Notes under the pieces: generated by a model
What the model was told of the DNA's origin: nothing
The model's input: the letters and a program-made list of their open reading frames with translations, nothing else
The model's database searches: none
Shown here: in pieces, positions 17,233 through 24,321 of the stretch
Numbering within the stretch: the stretch's first letter is position 1
Layout: every line of letters begins with the position of its first letter
Source of the DNA: DATHZQ01 sp963823505
GTDB lineage: Bacteria; Actinomycetota; Acidimicrobiia; Spongiisociales; UBA5794
Direction: 5' to 3'
DNA: 64,000 bases
NCBI GenBank assembly: GCA_963823505.1
Contig: CAWGLY010000005.1
Location: 124,001-188,000 of the forward strand
Made by a program: the position numbers and the translations under genes

Positions 17233-17547
17233 TCACACACATCCTTTCGGCTTCGGCAGGCCGGCAACGTACGCCATCTTCTTCGCCGGCTTCTTGGGGA
17301 ACAGCATGAACAGCTGCTTGGTGGGGATGCCGCCCACGGTGGAGACTCTGCGGATCGTTGGCGTCTCGCCTTGTGTCGCGAAGTCGTCCCTCAGGAACTT
17401 GATCGCCGCCCAGTGGTCGTCGGTCATCTGGATCCCGACCTGCTCGGCAAGCGCCGCGCCGACCTGTTCATCCCACTCGTCGTAGACGGTCATGAATCCC
17501 TCGTCGTCGACGGTGATCTCGTGGTTGGCGATCGTGGTGACTGCCAT
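17233..17547 (-). CDS. TusE/DsrC/DsvC-family sulfur carrier
   Basis: The 104-residue protein has the full DsrC/TusE fold and ends in AGLPKPKGCV, with the conserved penultimate cysteine (CysA) that carries sulfur. The second cysteine of true DsrC, about ten residues earlier, is Ala here (MAYVAGLPK). By family knowledge a single-cysteine tail is the TusE type, a persulfide carrier, rather than the partner that forms a trisulfide on dissimilatory sulfite reductase. ATG 17547 overlaps the upstream TGA by one base (TGATG) and has AAGGAG upstream. It sits between DUF1641 and DsrE-like genes. Confidence 0.92.
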   Translation of the reverse strand: MAVTTIANHEITVDDEGFMTVYDEWDEQVGAALAEQVGIQMTDDHWAAIKFLRDDFATQGETPTIRRVSTVGGIPTKQLFMLFPKKPAKKMAYVAGLPKPKGCV

Positions 17548-18296
17548 CACTGATCTCCTTTCTTGGTGTTGTTGATCTGACTCATGGTCTCGGGCCCGGT
17601 CTCCGCAGACACGGCACCCAAGGTGTTCAGCGCCCGGGAGATGCCCTTGCGGACGTCGGGGTCGCGGAGCTTCTTCGAAAGCGCCCACAGGCCCGGCGCC
17701 TCGGCTTCCTCGGCGGCGATGACGCTGCGCTGGCGTTGCAGACCTTCGATCATGTGCTGGAGCAGCGAAAGCATCTCCGGCTGGGTGATCTCCTTGACGG
17801 TATTGAGGATCGTGACGACGCTCTCACCGAGCTGCTCGACGTCGGACTCGTCGAAATTGGTGATGATGTTGTCGACGACCCCCAGGCCTGCTTTGGCGAA
17901 CCCGAAATAGCCCTTGCGGTCGAGGACCTCGAGCCGATCGCTGGCCACGGCCATCGCTCCGGTGGTCAAGGGAGTGACATCGGCGGCGAGCTCCGAAGCG
18001 CTGTCGAGCATGACGAGTGCCTTGTCGAGCGTCGGCGCCACCTCGACGAGGCGCTTGAGAAGATGCACCAAGTCGCCGAAGTCGGCACGCAGCCGCAAGT
18101 CTTCCAGCTCCCTGGTTGCCACCGCCATCGCTTCGCCGGCGACGGGGGAGAGGTCGTCCATGAGCTCCATGTACATCTGGCGGTGCCGCTGCCGCTCGAT
18201 GGCGTCGTCGGTGAGGAAGGCGACCTGGGCGGCGAGGGCGTCGAGCTTGGACTCGAGCGCCGCCACGGTGCCGGTGTTTTCGATCGCCGTGGTCAT
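17547..18296 (-). CDS. DUF1641 domain protein
   Basis: The 249-residue helical protein carries a DUF1641 region in its second half (GYFGFAKAGLGVVDNIITNF near residue 132). DUF1641 proteins are repeatedly found beside sulfide:quinone oxidoreductases and formate dehydrogenases, with no known reaction; a membrane-docking or assembly role is often guessed. The N-terminal third is a coiled-coil-like helix. The start overlaps the oxidoreductase stop by 4 bp (ATGA) and the stop overlaps the TusE-like start by one base, so expression is coupled on both sides. Confidence 0.85.
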   Translation of the reverse strand: MTTAIENTGTVAALESKLDALAAQVAFLTDDAIERQRHRQMYMELMDDLSPVAGEAMAVATRELEDLRLRADFGDLVHLLKRLVEVAPTLDKALVMLDSASELAADVTPLTTGAMAVASDRLEVLDRKGYFGFAKAGLGVVDNIITNFDESDVEQLGESVVTILNTVKEITQPEMLSLLQHMIEGLQRQRSVIAAEEAEAPGLWALSKKLRDPDVRKGISRALNTLGAVSAETGPETMSQINNTKKGDQ

Positions 18297-19534
18297 GAGT
18301 CCGTCTCGACGATCTTGCCGGCGAGCGACATGTGGGCGGGGAGAGGCAGCTGGCGGCCAGGAAGCAGGACGTTCCAGTAGGTCCAGCGGAACATCATCTT
18401 GCCCCAGTGGTTCAGCTCGGACTCCTCGAGCAGCGAGAAGGGGCCGACCCCCGGCAGGGGGTATTTGCCCGGCAGCGGCTCGGTGTCGTAGTTGAAGTCG
18501 ATCAAGAGGCCCTTTCCGTAGCCGGACTCGATGAAGCAGTTGGCGTGGCCGTCGAACTGCTCCATCATCGGCCGGCCCTCGATGTGCTCGAGGAAGTTCT
18601 CGGTGAAGACGTCGACGGCGAAGTGCGCCACAGAGCCGGCCTTCGACGTCGGCAGGTCGGCGGCGTCACCCAGAGCGAAGATGTTCTCGTGGTCATTGGA
18701 GACGAAGGTGTGCTTGTCGACGGGCACGTGGTTCAGTTCGTTGCCGAGTCCGGATCGGGCCACGAAGTCCGCACCCATGTTGATCGGCACCGTGACGAGG
18801 AGATCGTACGGCACCTCGCGCTCGTCGTAGGACACGAGCTTGCGGTTCGCCGCATCGACTTCCATCAGGAAGAAGTCGGTCTCGAGCGCAACCTTCCGGT
18901 CCTCCAGCATGTGGCCGAGGGCCCTGGCCGCAACGGGCTTGGTGAACGCGGCATCGAGGGGGGTCACGTACACGATCTCGACGTCATCGCGGATCCCGTT
19001 GTCGGAGAAGAACCAGTCGGCCAAGAACGTGAACTCGAGAGGGGCCACCGGGCACTTGATGGGCATCTCGATGATGTTGATGGCGAGGCGGCCACCCTTC
19101 CACGATCGCAGGGTCGAGGCGAGCGCCTCGGCGCCGTCGAGCGTGTAGAAGTCGTGAATGCTCTTGCCGTACTCGTCACCCTCGAGACCCGGTGTCTGGT
19201 CGGGGCGGGGATGGGTGCCCGTGGCGATGACCAGGTAGTCGTAGTTGAGCACCGATCCGTCCAACATCTTGACGCGGTTGGCATCCGGCTCCACGAGGTC
19301 GATCTTTCCGAGGACGAGTTCGACGCCTGCCGGGATGAAGCGGCTCTTCGGCTTGACCACGTCACGCCGGTGATAGATGCCGAACGGGACGAACAGGAAG
19401 CCCGGCTGGTAGTAGTGCACCTCGTCCTCATCGACGATGGTGATCGACCACTCCGCCGGGTCGAGTCGGGGCCGGAGCTTGTTGACCACCATGGTTCCGG
19501 CGGTTCCAGCTCCGAGCACGAGCAATCGTTTCAC
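18293..19534 (-). CDS. sqr: Sulfide:quinone oxidoreductase (FAD flavoprotein)
   Basis: This 413-residue flavoprotein is expected to oxidise sulfide to sulfane sulfur and pass electrons to the quinone pool at the inner membrane face. It has the FAD fold GAGTAGTMVV at the start, ATGTHPRP, and a second FAD motif IFALGDAADLP near residue 300. Only two cysteines are present, in IKCPVAPLEF and HANCFIESG. They match the redox-active pair of SQR; the third cysteine of some SQRs is absent. GTG 19534 has AAGGAG 7 nt upstream and overlaps the regulator stop by 4 bp (GTGA). The neighbours DUF1641, TusE-like and DsrE-like support the sulfide role. Confidence 0.9.
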   Translation of the reverse strand: MKRLLVLGAGTAGTMVVNKLRPRLDPAEWSITIVDEDEVHYYQPGFLFVPFGIYHRRDVVKPKSRFIPAGVELVLGKIDLVEPDANRVKMLDGSVLNYDYLVIATGTHPRPDQTPGLEGDEYGKSIHDFYTLDGAEALASTLRSWKGGRLAINIIEMPIKCPVAPLEFTFLADWFFSDNGIRDDVEIVYVTPLDAAFTKPVAARALGHMLEDRKVALETDFFLMEVDAANRKLVSYDEREVPYDLLVTVPINMGADFVARSGLGNELNHVPVDKHTFVSNDHENIFALGDAADLPTSKAGSVAHFAVDVFTENFLEHIEGRPMMEQFDGHANCFIESGYGKGLLIDFNYDTEPLPGKYPLPGVGPFSLLEESELNHWGKMMFRWTYWNVLLPGRQLPLPAHMSLAGKIVETDS

Positions 19535-20307
19535 AATGCGCTCCTTGTGGGTGAAGTCGCCGCCCCAGCGAGGACGGCGATGGCGTCGAGTTTGGACATC
19601 AGCTGGCTCCTGGCGGTTGCCAGCCTCGAGATCAAGTCGCTGAAGCGGGGGAGCAGGCTCAGCACCCACTGCTGGTGGGCCGCGTCGAGGTAGAAGGTCT
19701 CTTCGATGTGGGCGTGGATCAGCTCTGCATCAACGCCGAGGTCGTGCGCAATTCGATCCTGCTCTGCAGCGTCCGGCGGCCAGACTGCGGGCGTGACTCC
19801 GCCAACGATCAGCATGCCGACCAGCTCGCTGCCGACGCGAATGAACGTGCGGGCACACATGAAGCCGAGGTGGCTGGGAATGAATCTCGGTTCGAGTTCG
19901 ACTTCGGCGCCGAGCCGGCGCCATCCTTCGACACACTGGTCGACGGCGCCTGGCTGCTCGCGGACTGCATCGAAGTAGCCGCAGGGGTTGGCGACCGTGG
20001 TGAGGGTTCGGCCGGCCATGTCGGTCACGACGGCCATGACCCCGAAGAGGTCGGCGGCGAGGTCGGCAATTGCCTGGGCCGCTTCACTGGGGAGGAGTGC
20101 GGCGAGGTCCCTCGGCGCAGGTGCGGCATGCGCCTCGACGGGCATCGACGGGTCACCGAGGAAGCTGGCGATCCGGTCGGCAGGAAAGCGCCACTGCCGG
20201 CCGACCTTGATGGCTGGGAGTCTGCCGTCCTCGGCCATCCGGTAGATCGTGGACTTGTCGACGTGGATCAGGTCCTGGAGGTCTTTGGTGGTGAGCAGGG
20301 TGGCCAC
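19531..20307 (-). CDS. HTH (excisionase/MerR-type) regulator with PocR sensory domain
   Basis: The product is about 258 residues. Residues 5-50 form a MerR/excisionase-type DNA-binding domain (LLTTKDLQDLIHVDKSTIYRMAEDGRLPAIKVGRQWRF in outline). Residues about 70-220 are a PocR sensory domain with a cysteine set NPCGYF, QCVEGW and FMCARTFIRVG. Such a cysteine-rich PocR could hold an iron-sulfur cluster or sense redox or sulfur species, which is inference. GTG 20307 is chosen because AAGGA stands 9 nt upstream. An ATG at 20367 would translate through the tandem repeats at 20346-20372. It is the first gene of the sulfur operon. Confidence 0.86.
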   Translation of the reverse strand: MATLLTTKDLQDLIHVDKSTIYRMAEDGRLPAIKVGRQWRFPADRIASFLGDPSMPVEAHAAPAPRDLAALLPSEAAQAIADLAADLFGVMAVVTDMAGRTLTTVANPCGYFDAVREQPGAVDQCVEGWRRLGAEVELEPRFIPSHLGFMCARTFIRVGSELVGMLIVGGVTPAVWPPDAAEQDRIAHDLGVDAELIHAHIEETFYLDAAHQQWVLSLLPRFSDLISRLATARSQLMSKLDAIAVLAGAATSPTRSAL

Positions 20308-20318
20308 AGTGGGGATCC

Positions 20319-20372
20319 TTCTGCAGGAGATGCATGCGGTGCCTTTTCTGCATCTTCTGCATCTCATGCATC
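20319..20372. promoter_or_regulatory. Tandem TTCTGCATC repeats upstream of the sulfur operon (candidate operator)
   Basis: On the plus strand TTCTGCATC occurs back to back at 20346-20354 and 20355-20363, followed without a gap by the variant TCATGCATC at 20364-20372. A related TTCTGCAGG lies at 20319-20327, and an inverted GATGCATGC at 20329-20337. Head-to-tail 9-bp units directly upstream of a gene for a MerR/excisionase-type HTH protein suggest its own binding site. Binding is inferred. Confidence 0.5.
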
Positions 20373-20399
20373 ATGGAGTAGGGCCGGAAGTCCCCTCTC

Positions 20400-20413
20400 G
20401 TGAAGGACTTCAC
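20400..20413. promoter_or_regulatory. Short inverted repeat in the sulfur-operon upstream region
   Basis: GTGAAG (20400-20405) and CTTCAC (20408-20413) are exact complements with a 2-nt gap. The site lies about 95 bp upstream of the operon's first start codon and could be part of the promoter or a second operator. It is short, so chance is possible. Confidence 0.3.
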
Positions 20414-20433
20414 AAGGACGAGGCACGACGTAC

Positions 20434-20838
20434 CTAGATCCTGCGCCGGGATTCGGCGAGAACGCCGCCTGCTGAGCCGAGGATGGCGGCCACCGTCCCA
20501 AGGAAGAGCAGCGGGGCGATTCCCACGGATGCACCGGCACTGACGCTGATGGTCGCGGCGACGAAGAACACCATGAGGCCGGAGAGTCCGCCATTGAGGG
20601 GTGCAGAGCCCGTGCCGAGCCTTCCCGCGACGTAGCCTGCGGCAAACATCGCAAAGAACTGCATGAAGATCAGCACGATGTCGCTCACCCCAATACCGAG
20701 GAGGAGCAGGAAGACGGCAAGGGCAACGCCCAGCCCCGACATCGCACCGAGGGCGATGGCGCCCCACGAGGGCTGCGGGCCGGCTCGACGCTCCGTCAGA
20801 ATCCGTCGCCGAGGTGCTCTTCGAGCCCGGCAATCCAA
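20434..20838 (-). CDS. Small integral membrane protein, unrecognised
   Basis: The product is up to 134 residues, with about four hydrophobic segments of Gly/Ala/Leu-rich character (VALAVFLLLLGIGVSDIVLIF near residue 38, then AAGYVAGRLG, a third and a fourth) and an Arg-rich C-terminal RRRI. The start is uncertain: ATG 20838 overlaps the preceding gene's end by 43 bp, while ATG 20742 gives 102 residues but trims the first membrane helix. It follows the cyclotransferase-like gene on the same strand. No catalytic motif is visible. Confidence 0.6.
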   Translation of the reverse strand: MDCRARRAPRRRILTERRAGPQPSWGAIALGAMSGLGVALAVFLLLLGIGVSDIVLIFMQFFAMFAAGYVAGRLGTGSAPLNGGLSGLMVFFVAATISVSAGASVGIAPLLFLGTVAAILGSAGGVLAESRRRI

Positions 20839-21239
20839 CCAGCGGGCAGGTTCCAGTGCTTCGATCCGCGGAGCATGATCGCCACGTAGCCGGCCGCCGG
20901 CGGGTACATGGCACCGTCACTCTCGCACAGGTGCACCGTGACCTGATGGCGCTTGCCGGTTCGGTCCATGGCCTCCACCGTTGTGGCGCGACGGCCTTCC
21001 TTCGTTTCCGTCTTGTCGAGTTGCTCGAAGTCGTCCTCGGGAACGTGGAAGACGGCACCCCAGACAGTGCTCGCCGCGTCGGGACAGACCGTCGGCAGTC
21101 CCCCGCCCCATTCGGCGTCCGAGAGGGGCCACTCGAGCCCGTGTTGGGGGAGGTGGGCGATGAACTGGAACTCTGCTCCAGGGGCGACCTCAGCCATGTG
21201 CTCGGGTGCGATTCGTGCGGTGTAGGCGAAGTAGAGCAG
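20796..21239 (-). CDS. Gamma-glutamylcyclotransferase-like (AIG2/GGCT fold) protein, probable CTG start
   Basis: With the upstream extension the protein begins LLYFAYTARIAPEHM, matching the YFAYxxxM opening of the AIG2/GGCT fold, and continues with GAVFHVPEDDFEQLDKTE, where the Glu in the last segment is the expected catalytic acid region. ATG 21197 would remove that conserved opening. No ATG, GTG or TTG lies in frame upstream, but CTG 21237-21239 has a strong AAAGGGAGG 5 nt before it, so I propose a CTG start (147 residues). The product may cleave a gamma-glutamyl amine or peptide; the substrate is unknown. Confidence 0.65.
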   Translation of the reverse strand: MLYFAYTARIAPEHMAEVAPGAEFQFIAHLPQHGLEWPLSDAEWGGGLPTVCPDAASTVWGAVFHVPEDDFEQLDKTETKEGRRATTVEAMDRTGKRHQVTVHLCESDGAMYPPAAGYVAIMLRGSKHWNLPAGWIAGLEEHLGDGF

Positions 21240-21368
21240 AGCCGCCTCCCTTTGCGTCGTTGCCCTCAGCTCAAATATGCGTCGAGAGTGTAGTTCGTCG
21301 CGGCTGCGCCTTCACCCCACAACTGGACCTGCGCAACGTTGTTGGGAGAGACGAGAAGGAGGGAACTC

Positions 21369-21701
21369 ATGTGTAACTCCGTTCGTCAGATACATGAGCG
21401 CCCTTTCGGACAAGGAGAGCGCATACCGATGTACGAATCCACCACATTGCTACTCGACTACCTGAAGGCCCCGATCACCGAAGAGCGGCCGTGGGTCGTG
21501 TTTGCGGCTTGTCGCGATGCCGACCCTGACCTCTTCTTCCCCTCGAACAAGGGAGAAGAAGCTGCTGCGCTTGCCCTGTGCGCCATGTGCCCGGTCGTGC
21601 GCGAATGCAACAACTACTCCTTCCTGGCGAAGGAGAGCTTCGGGGTTTGGGGCGGCCTCACGGAAAAGCAACGCAGGATGAAGGTGCGTCGGAGCGCCTG
21701 A
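21369..21701 (+). CDS. WhiB-like iron-sulfur transcriptional regulator (Wbl)
   Basis: The 110-residue protein has the Wbl cysteine set Cys48, Cys71, Cys74 and Cys80 (ACRDADPDLFFP, CAMCPV, ECNNY), which bind a 4Fe-4S cluster. The GVWGGLT turn and a basic tail (KQRRMKVRR) are also present. Wbl proteins partner with the primary sigma factor and respond to redox or NO; they are confined to actinobacteria and their phages. ATG 21369 is chosen because AAGGAGGG lies just upstream; ATG 21429 would drop 20 residues. The start adds an extra Cys2. The target genes are unknown. Confidence 0.95.
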   Translation: MCNSVRQIHERPFGQGERIPMYESTTLLLDYLKAPITEERPWVVFAACRDADPDLFFPSNKGEEAAALALCAMCPVVRECNNYSFLAKESFGVWGGLTEKQRRMKVRRSA

Positions 21702-21802
21702 GCGCCTGCGGGCAGGTGATCACGACCGCCGGCTCGGCCTGTACCCGAGGGGGTTAGCCTGCCCGCTGTGAGGCACGCCATCATCATCGAATCCCGCTCA
21801 GG

Positions 21803-22825
21803 ATGACGGCTTTCGACTGGGCGGGGACGCTCAGCTCGCTCGTCGGCGGCCAGGGGCTGACCCGTGACGCGGCCCGCAGCGCCATGACGGAGGTCATGTC
21901 CGGCAACGCCACGCCTTCCCAGATCGCAGCCCTGGCGGTTGCGCTGCGGGCCAAGGGTGAGACGAGCGACGAGATCACTGGCATGGTTGAAGCCATGCTC
22001 GACGCCGCCATCACCGTCGACATCGGTTTCGACGTCGTCGATATCGTGGGTACGGGCGGTGACCAGTCGGGGACATTCAACATCTCCACGACGGCTGCCT
22101 TCATTGCTGCAGGAGCCGGTGCCAAGGTGGCAAAACACGGCAATCGTGCGGCGTCGTCTCAGGCAGGCTCAGCAGACGTCCTCGAAGCGCTCGGTATCGA
22201 CATCGGGTTGGAGCCTGCACAGACGGTGGAGATGATCCGCACCATCGGTTTTGGGTTCTTCTTCGCGCCCCGATATCACCCTGCGATGCGGCATGCCGGC
22301 CCGGTACGGAGGGAGATCGGCATTCGGACGATTTTCAATGTGCTCGGCCCCCTGTGCAATCCGGCACGCGCCACCCGCTATGCCCTCGGGGTCGCCGACC
22401 CTGCCCTCGCCGGGAAGATGATCGAAGTCCTGCGCAACACCGGGGCCGAGACGGCGTTCGTGTTCCACGGAGAAGACGGTCTCGACGAGCTGACGACCAC
22501 CGGCCCTTCGATGATATATCGCCTCGTCGACGGCGAGATCACCAAAGCCGAGTTCACCCCAGAGGACTTCGGTGTTCGTCGCTCAACCCGAGAAGAGCTG
22601 TTGGGCGGGGACGTCGCGCAGAACGCGGCCATCACGCTGGCCGTGTTGCACGGTGAGCCAGGCCCCAAACGTGACATCTCGTTGATCAACGCAGCCCCTG
22701 CAATTGTGGCTGCAGGTCTTGCCGACGGGTTCACCGAAGGAATGGAGCTCGCCATCCAGACCCTCGACTCGGGCGATGCGCTCGCCGTCCTCGATCGCTC
22801 CATCGCGTTCTCAGCGGACGGGTGA
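21803..22825 (+). CDS. trpD: Anthranilate phosphoribosyltransferase
   Basis: TrpD joins anthranilate and PRPP to form phosphoribosyl-anthranilate, the second step of tryptophan synthesis. The 340-residue length is normal. Signature parts are VGTGGDQSGTFNIST (PRPP loop), KHGNRAASSQAGSADVLEALG, and the FNVLGPLCNPA segment. The gene is not next to other trp genes in this window. Starts at ATG 21803; no strong ribosome site is obvious. It is read in the same direction as the WhiB-like gene 101 bp upstream. Confidence 0.97.
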   Translation: MTAFDWAGTLSSLVGGQGLTRDAARSAMTEVMSGNATPSQIAALAVALRAKGETSDEITGMVEAMLDAAITVDIGFDVVDIVGTGGDQSGTFNISTTAAFIAAGAGAKVAKHGNRAASSQAGSADVLEALGIDIGLEPAQTVEMIRTIGFGFFFAPRYHPAMRHAGPVRREIGIRTIFNVLGPLCNPARATRYALGVADPALAGKMIEVLRNTGAETAFVFHGEDGLDELTTTGPSMIYRLVDGEITKAEFTPEDFGVRRSTREELLGGDVAQNAAITLAVLHGEPGPKRDISLINAAPAIVAAGLADGFTEGMELAIQTLDSGDALAVLDRSIAFSADG

Positions 22826-22936
22826 GATGCGGCTGCGCGGCGTGGGCGGCACGTCTGGCTCACGTGGGAGTGAACATTCGATGAACATGACGTGCGGAGT
22901 TCGCGCTACGCCACGTCCATGTCTACGATCTGCCCC

Positions 22937-23584
22937 GTGAAGAAGCTCACGATCCTTCTCGGCGCACTTGCGCTGGTGGCGGCCGCCTGCGGCGGAAGTG
23001 CCGAGGGCACCGCAACCACTGCAGCGTCCATCGATGCGGCGGCAGCCGCTACGACAGGTGACGAGACGACGACAATGTCGCCCGAAGAAGCTGCCGGCAG
23101 CGACACCACTGCGCCAGCAGGCGAGCCGGCGGATGGCGCCACAACGACCGGGGCCCCCGCAGCGGAGCCGGAGGGCGACCCCGCTCCCGACTTCACGCTC
23201 GCCCTCGGTGACGGCGGCGAGTTCGTGCTCAGCGGAGAGCAGAAGCCGGTCTACCTGGTCTTCTGGGCCGAGTGGTGACCTTCATGTCGGCGGGAGTTGC
23301 CCGTCGTCGCGGAGATATCGAAGGATTACGCCGGCGATGTCGAGTTTGTGGCTGTCGCCGGACGCTCCGACATCGGCTCGACCGAGACGCGGGCCGCCGA
23401 GCTCTTCGGCGATGCGCTGACGTGGGGACTGGATGACTCGATCTGGGATCTGTACGGCGTGCCCTATCAGCCGGTCACCTTCCTCATCACCGGCAGCGAC
23501 ATCATTGTCGACGGTTGGCCGGGCCTCCTCGACGAGAGCGAGATTCGCAACCGACTCGACGCGCTGGTTGCACTGAACGCCTGA
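22937..23584 (+). CDS. Thioredoxin-fold lipoprotein with in-frame TGA at the first CxxC cysteine (candidate selenoprotein)
   Basis: Read through one TGA, the frame encodes 215 residues. The start GTG 22937 gives VKKLTILLGALALVAAAC, a lipoprotein signal with Cys18. A Thr/Ala/Glu-rich linker runs to about residue 78, then a TlpA-like thioredoxin domain. The motif is FWAEW-TGA-PSCRRELP: TGA 23276-23278 is codon 114, exactly the first active-site Cys, and Cys117 is the second. The domain continues normally to YGVPYQPVTFLI, with the cis-proline near residue 179. The frame is the same on both sides. Either Sec is inserted (UxxC) or the gene is broken by a point change or base error. A stem-loop follows the TGA. 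Read conventionally, the product stops before the active site. Confidence 0.7.
23276..23306 (+). promoter_or_regulatory. Candidate bacterial SECIS hairpin after in-frame TGA
   Basis: After TGA 23276-23278, CGGCGGG (23288-23294) pairs with CCCGTCG (23300-23306): seven pairs, one of them G-U. The loop is AGTTG, with G as the second base. Sixteen bases separate the TGA from the loop. These values meet the usual bacterial SECIS rules of a 4-16-bp upper stem, a 3-14-nt loop, a G among the first two loop bases and 16-37 nt of spacing. GC-rich DNA forms such stems often, so this is support and not proof. Confidence 0.45.
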
Positions 23585-23606
23585 GCCCGCACGGGTTCGA
23601 TGTCGG

Positions 23607-24320
23607 TCATTCCTCGAGTGCCGTCAGCTCCGCTTCTGGCTCACCCCGGGCGCTGAACCATGCCAACCCGACGACGCCGGCCACGACGGCGGCGAGATAC
23701 CACGCGACCGGACCGCCGCTCAAGGCGGGACGAAGCGGCTCAGTGGCCCACCGGACCGCGCCGGCCACGAGGAGCGCCGATGCGGCCGGCACGCCTGGGC
23801 GAGGGCGGCCCCAGGCCCGCCAAACCGCAATAGCGGTGGCCGCAGCCGCATAGGCAAGCGCGGCATAGATCTCGACGGGGTGGCGTCCGACGGGGCTGCC
23901 GGACTGCGAGAAGGCCCAGGGGAGGTCGCTTGGGGTGCCGAGACACGCTTCCCGGGTGAGGCAGCCGGCGTGCCAGCCGGCGAGCGCGGCCAGACCGGGT
24001 GCAGCGAGACCATCGAGGACCGGCCACAGCTCCTTGCGTCCGAGCCAGACGACGGTGCCAAGGGCCGCAACCGTCGCCCATCCCGTCGACACTCCGGCGC
24101 GGACGATCAGGATGTCGGCCGGATGCGTGACCGGGTTCACCCCATCGGCGAACATGGTGGCGAGTCTGCCCACGAAGACGCCGACGATGGTCGCGGTGAG
24201 CGCGATGTCCCACAGGCTCGCGACACAATCGGCGGCGCTCCCACGGCGTGCCTCCCACCACACCATCGCATAGAGGCAAGCGACGGCGATCGCCGCAGAG
24301 CCAAGCAGCGTGAACTCCAC
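23607..24320 (-). CDS. Lgt-like (prolipoprotein diacylglyceryl transferase family) membrane protein
   Basis: The 237-residue protein has about seven membrane segments and Lgt-like features: GVFVGRLATMF, then GWHAGCLTREACLGTPS, and GRHPVEIYAAL, the counterpart of the Lgt GRHPxQxYE segment. Two cysteines in the middle loop (CLTREAC) are not part of classical Lgt. The gene lies 1 nt after the TlpA-like lipoprotein gene and faces the TGA-containing thioredoxin gene, so a part in thiol-disulfide exchange or in handling these lipoproteins is possible. It may not be the cell's main Lgt. Confidence 0.75.
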   Translation of the reverse strand: MEFTLLGSAAIAVACLYAMVWWEARRGSAADCVASLWDIALTATIVGVFVGRLATMFADGVNPVTHPADILIVRAGVSTGWATVAALGTVVWLGRKELWPVLDGLAAPGLAALAGWHAGCLTREACLGTPSDLPWAFSQSGSPVGRHPVEIYAALAYAAAATAIAVWRAWGRPRPGVPAASALLVAGAVRWATEPLRPALSGGPVAWYLAAVVAGVVGLAWFSARGEPEAELTALEE

Positions 24321-24321
24321 C

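Noticed and set aside
18332..19693. 453-codon open frame opposite the sulfide:quinone oxidoreductase
   Set aside because: It mirrors the flavoprotein gene and has no motif or ribosome site of its own.
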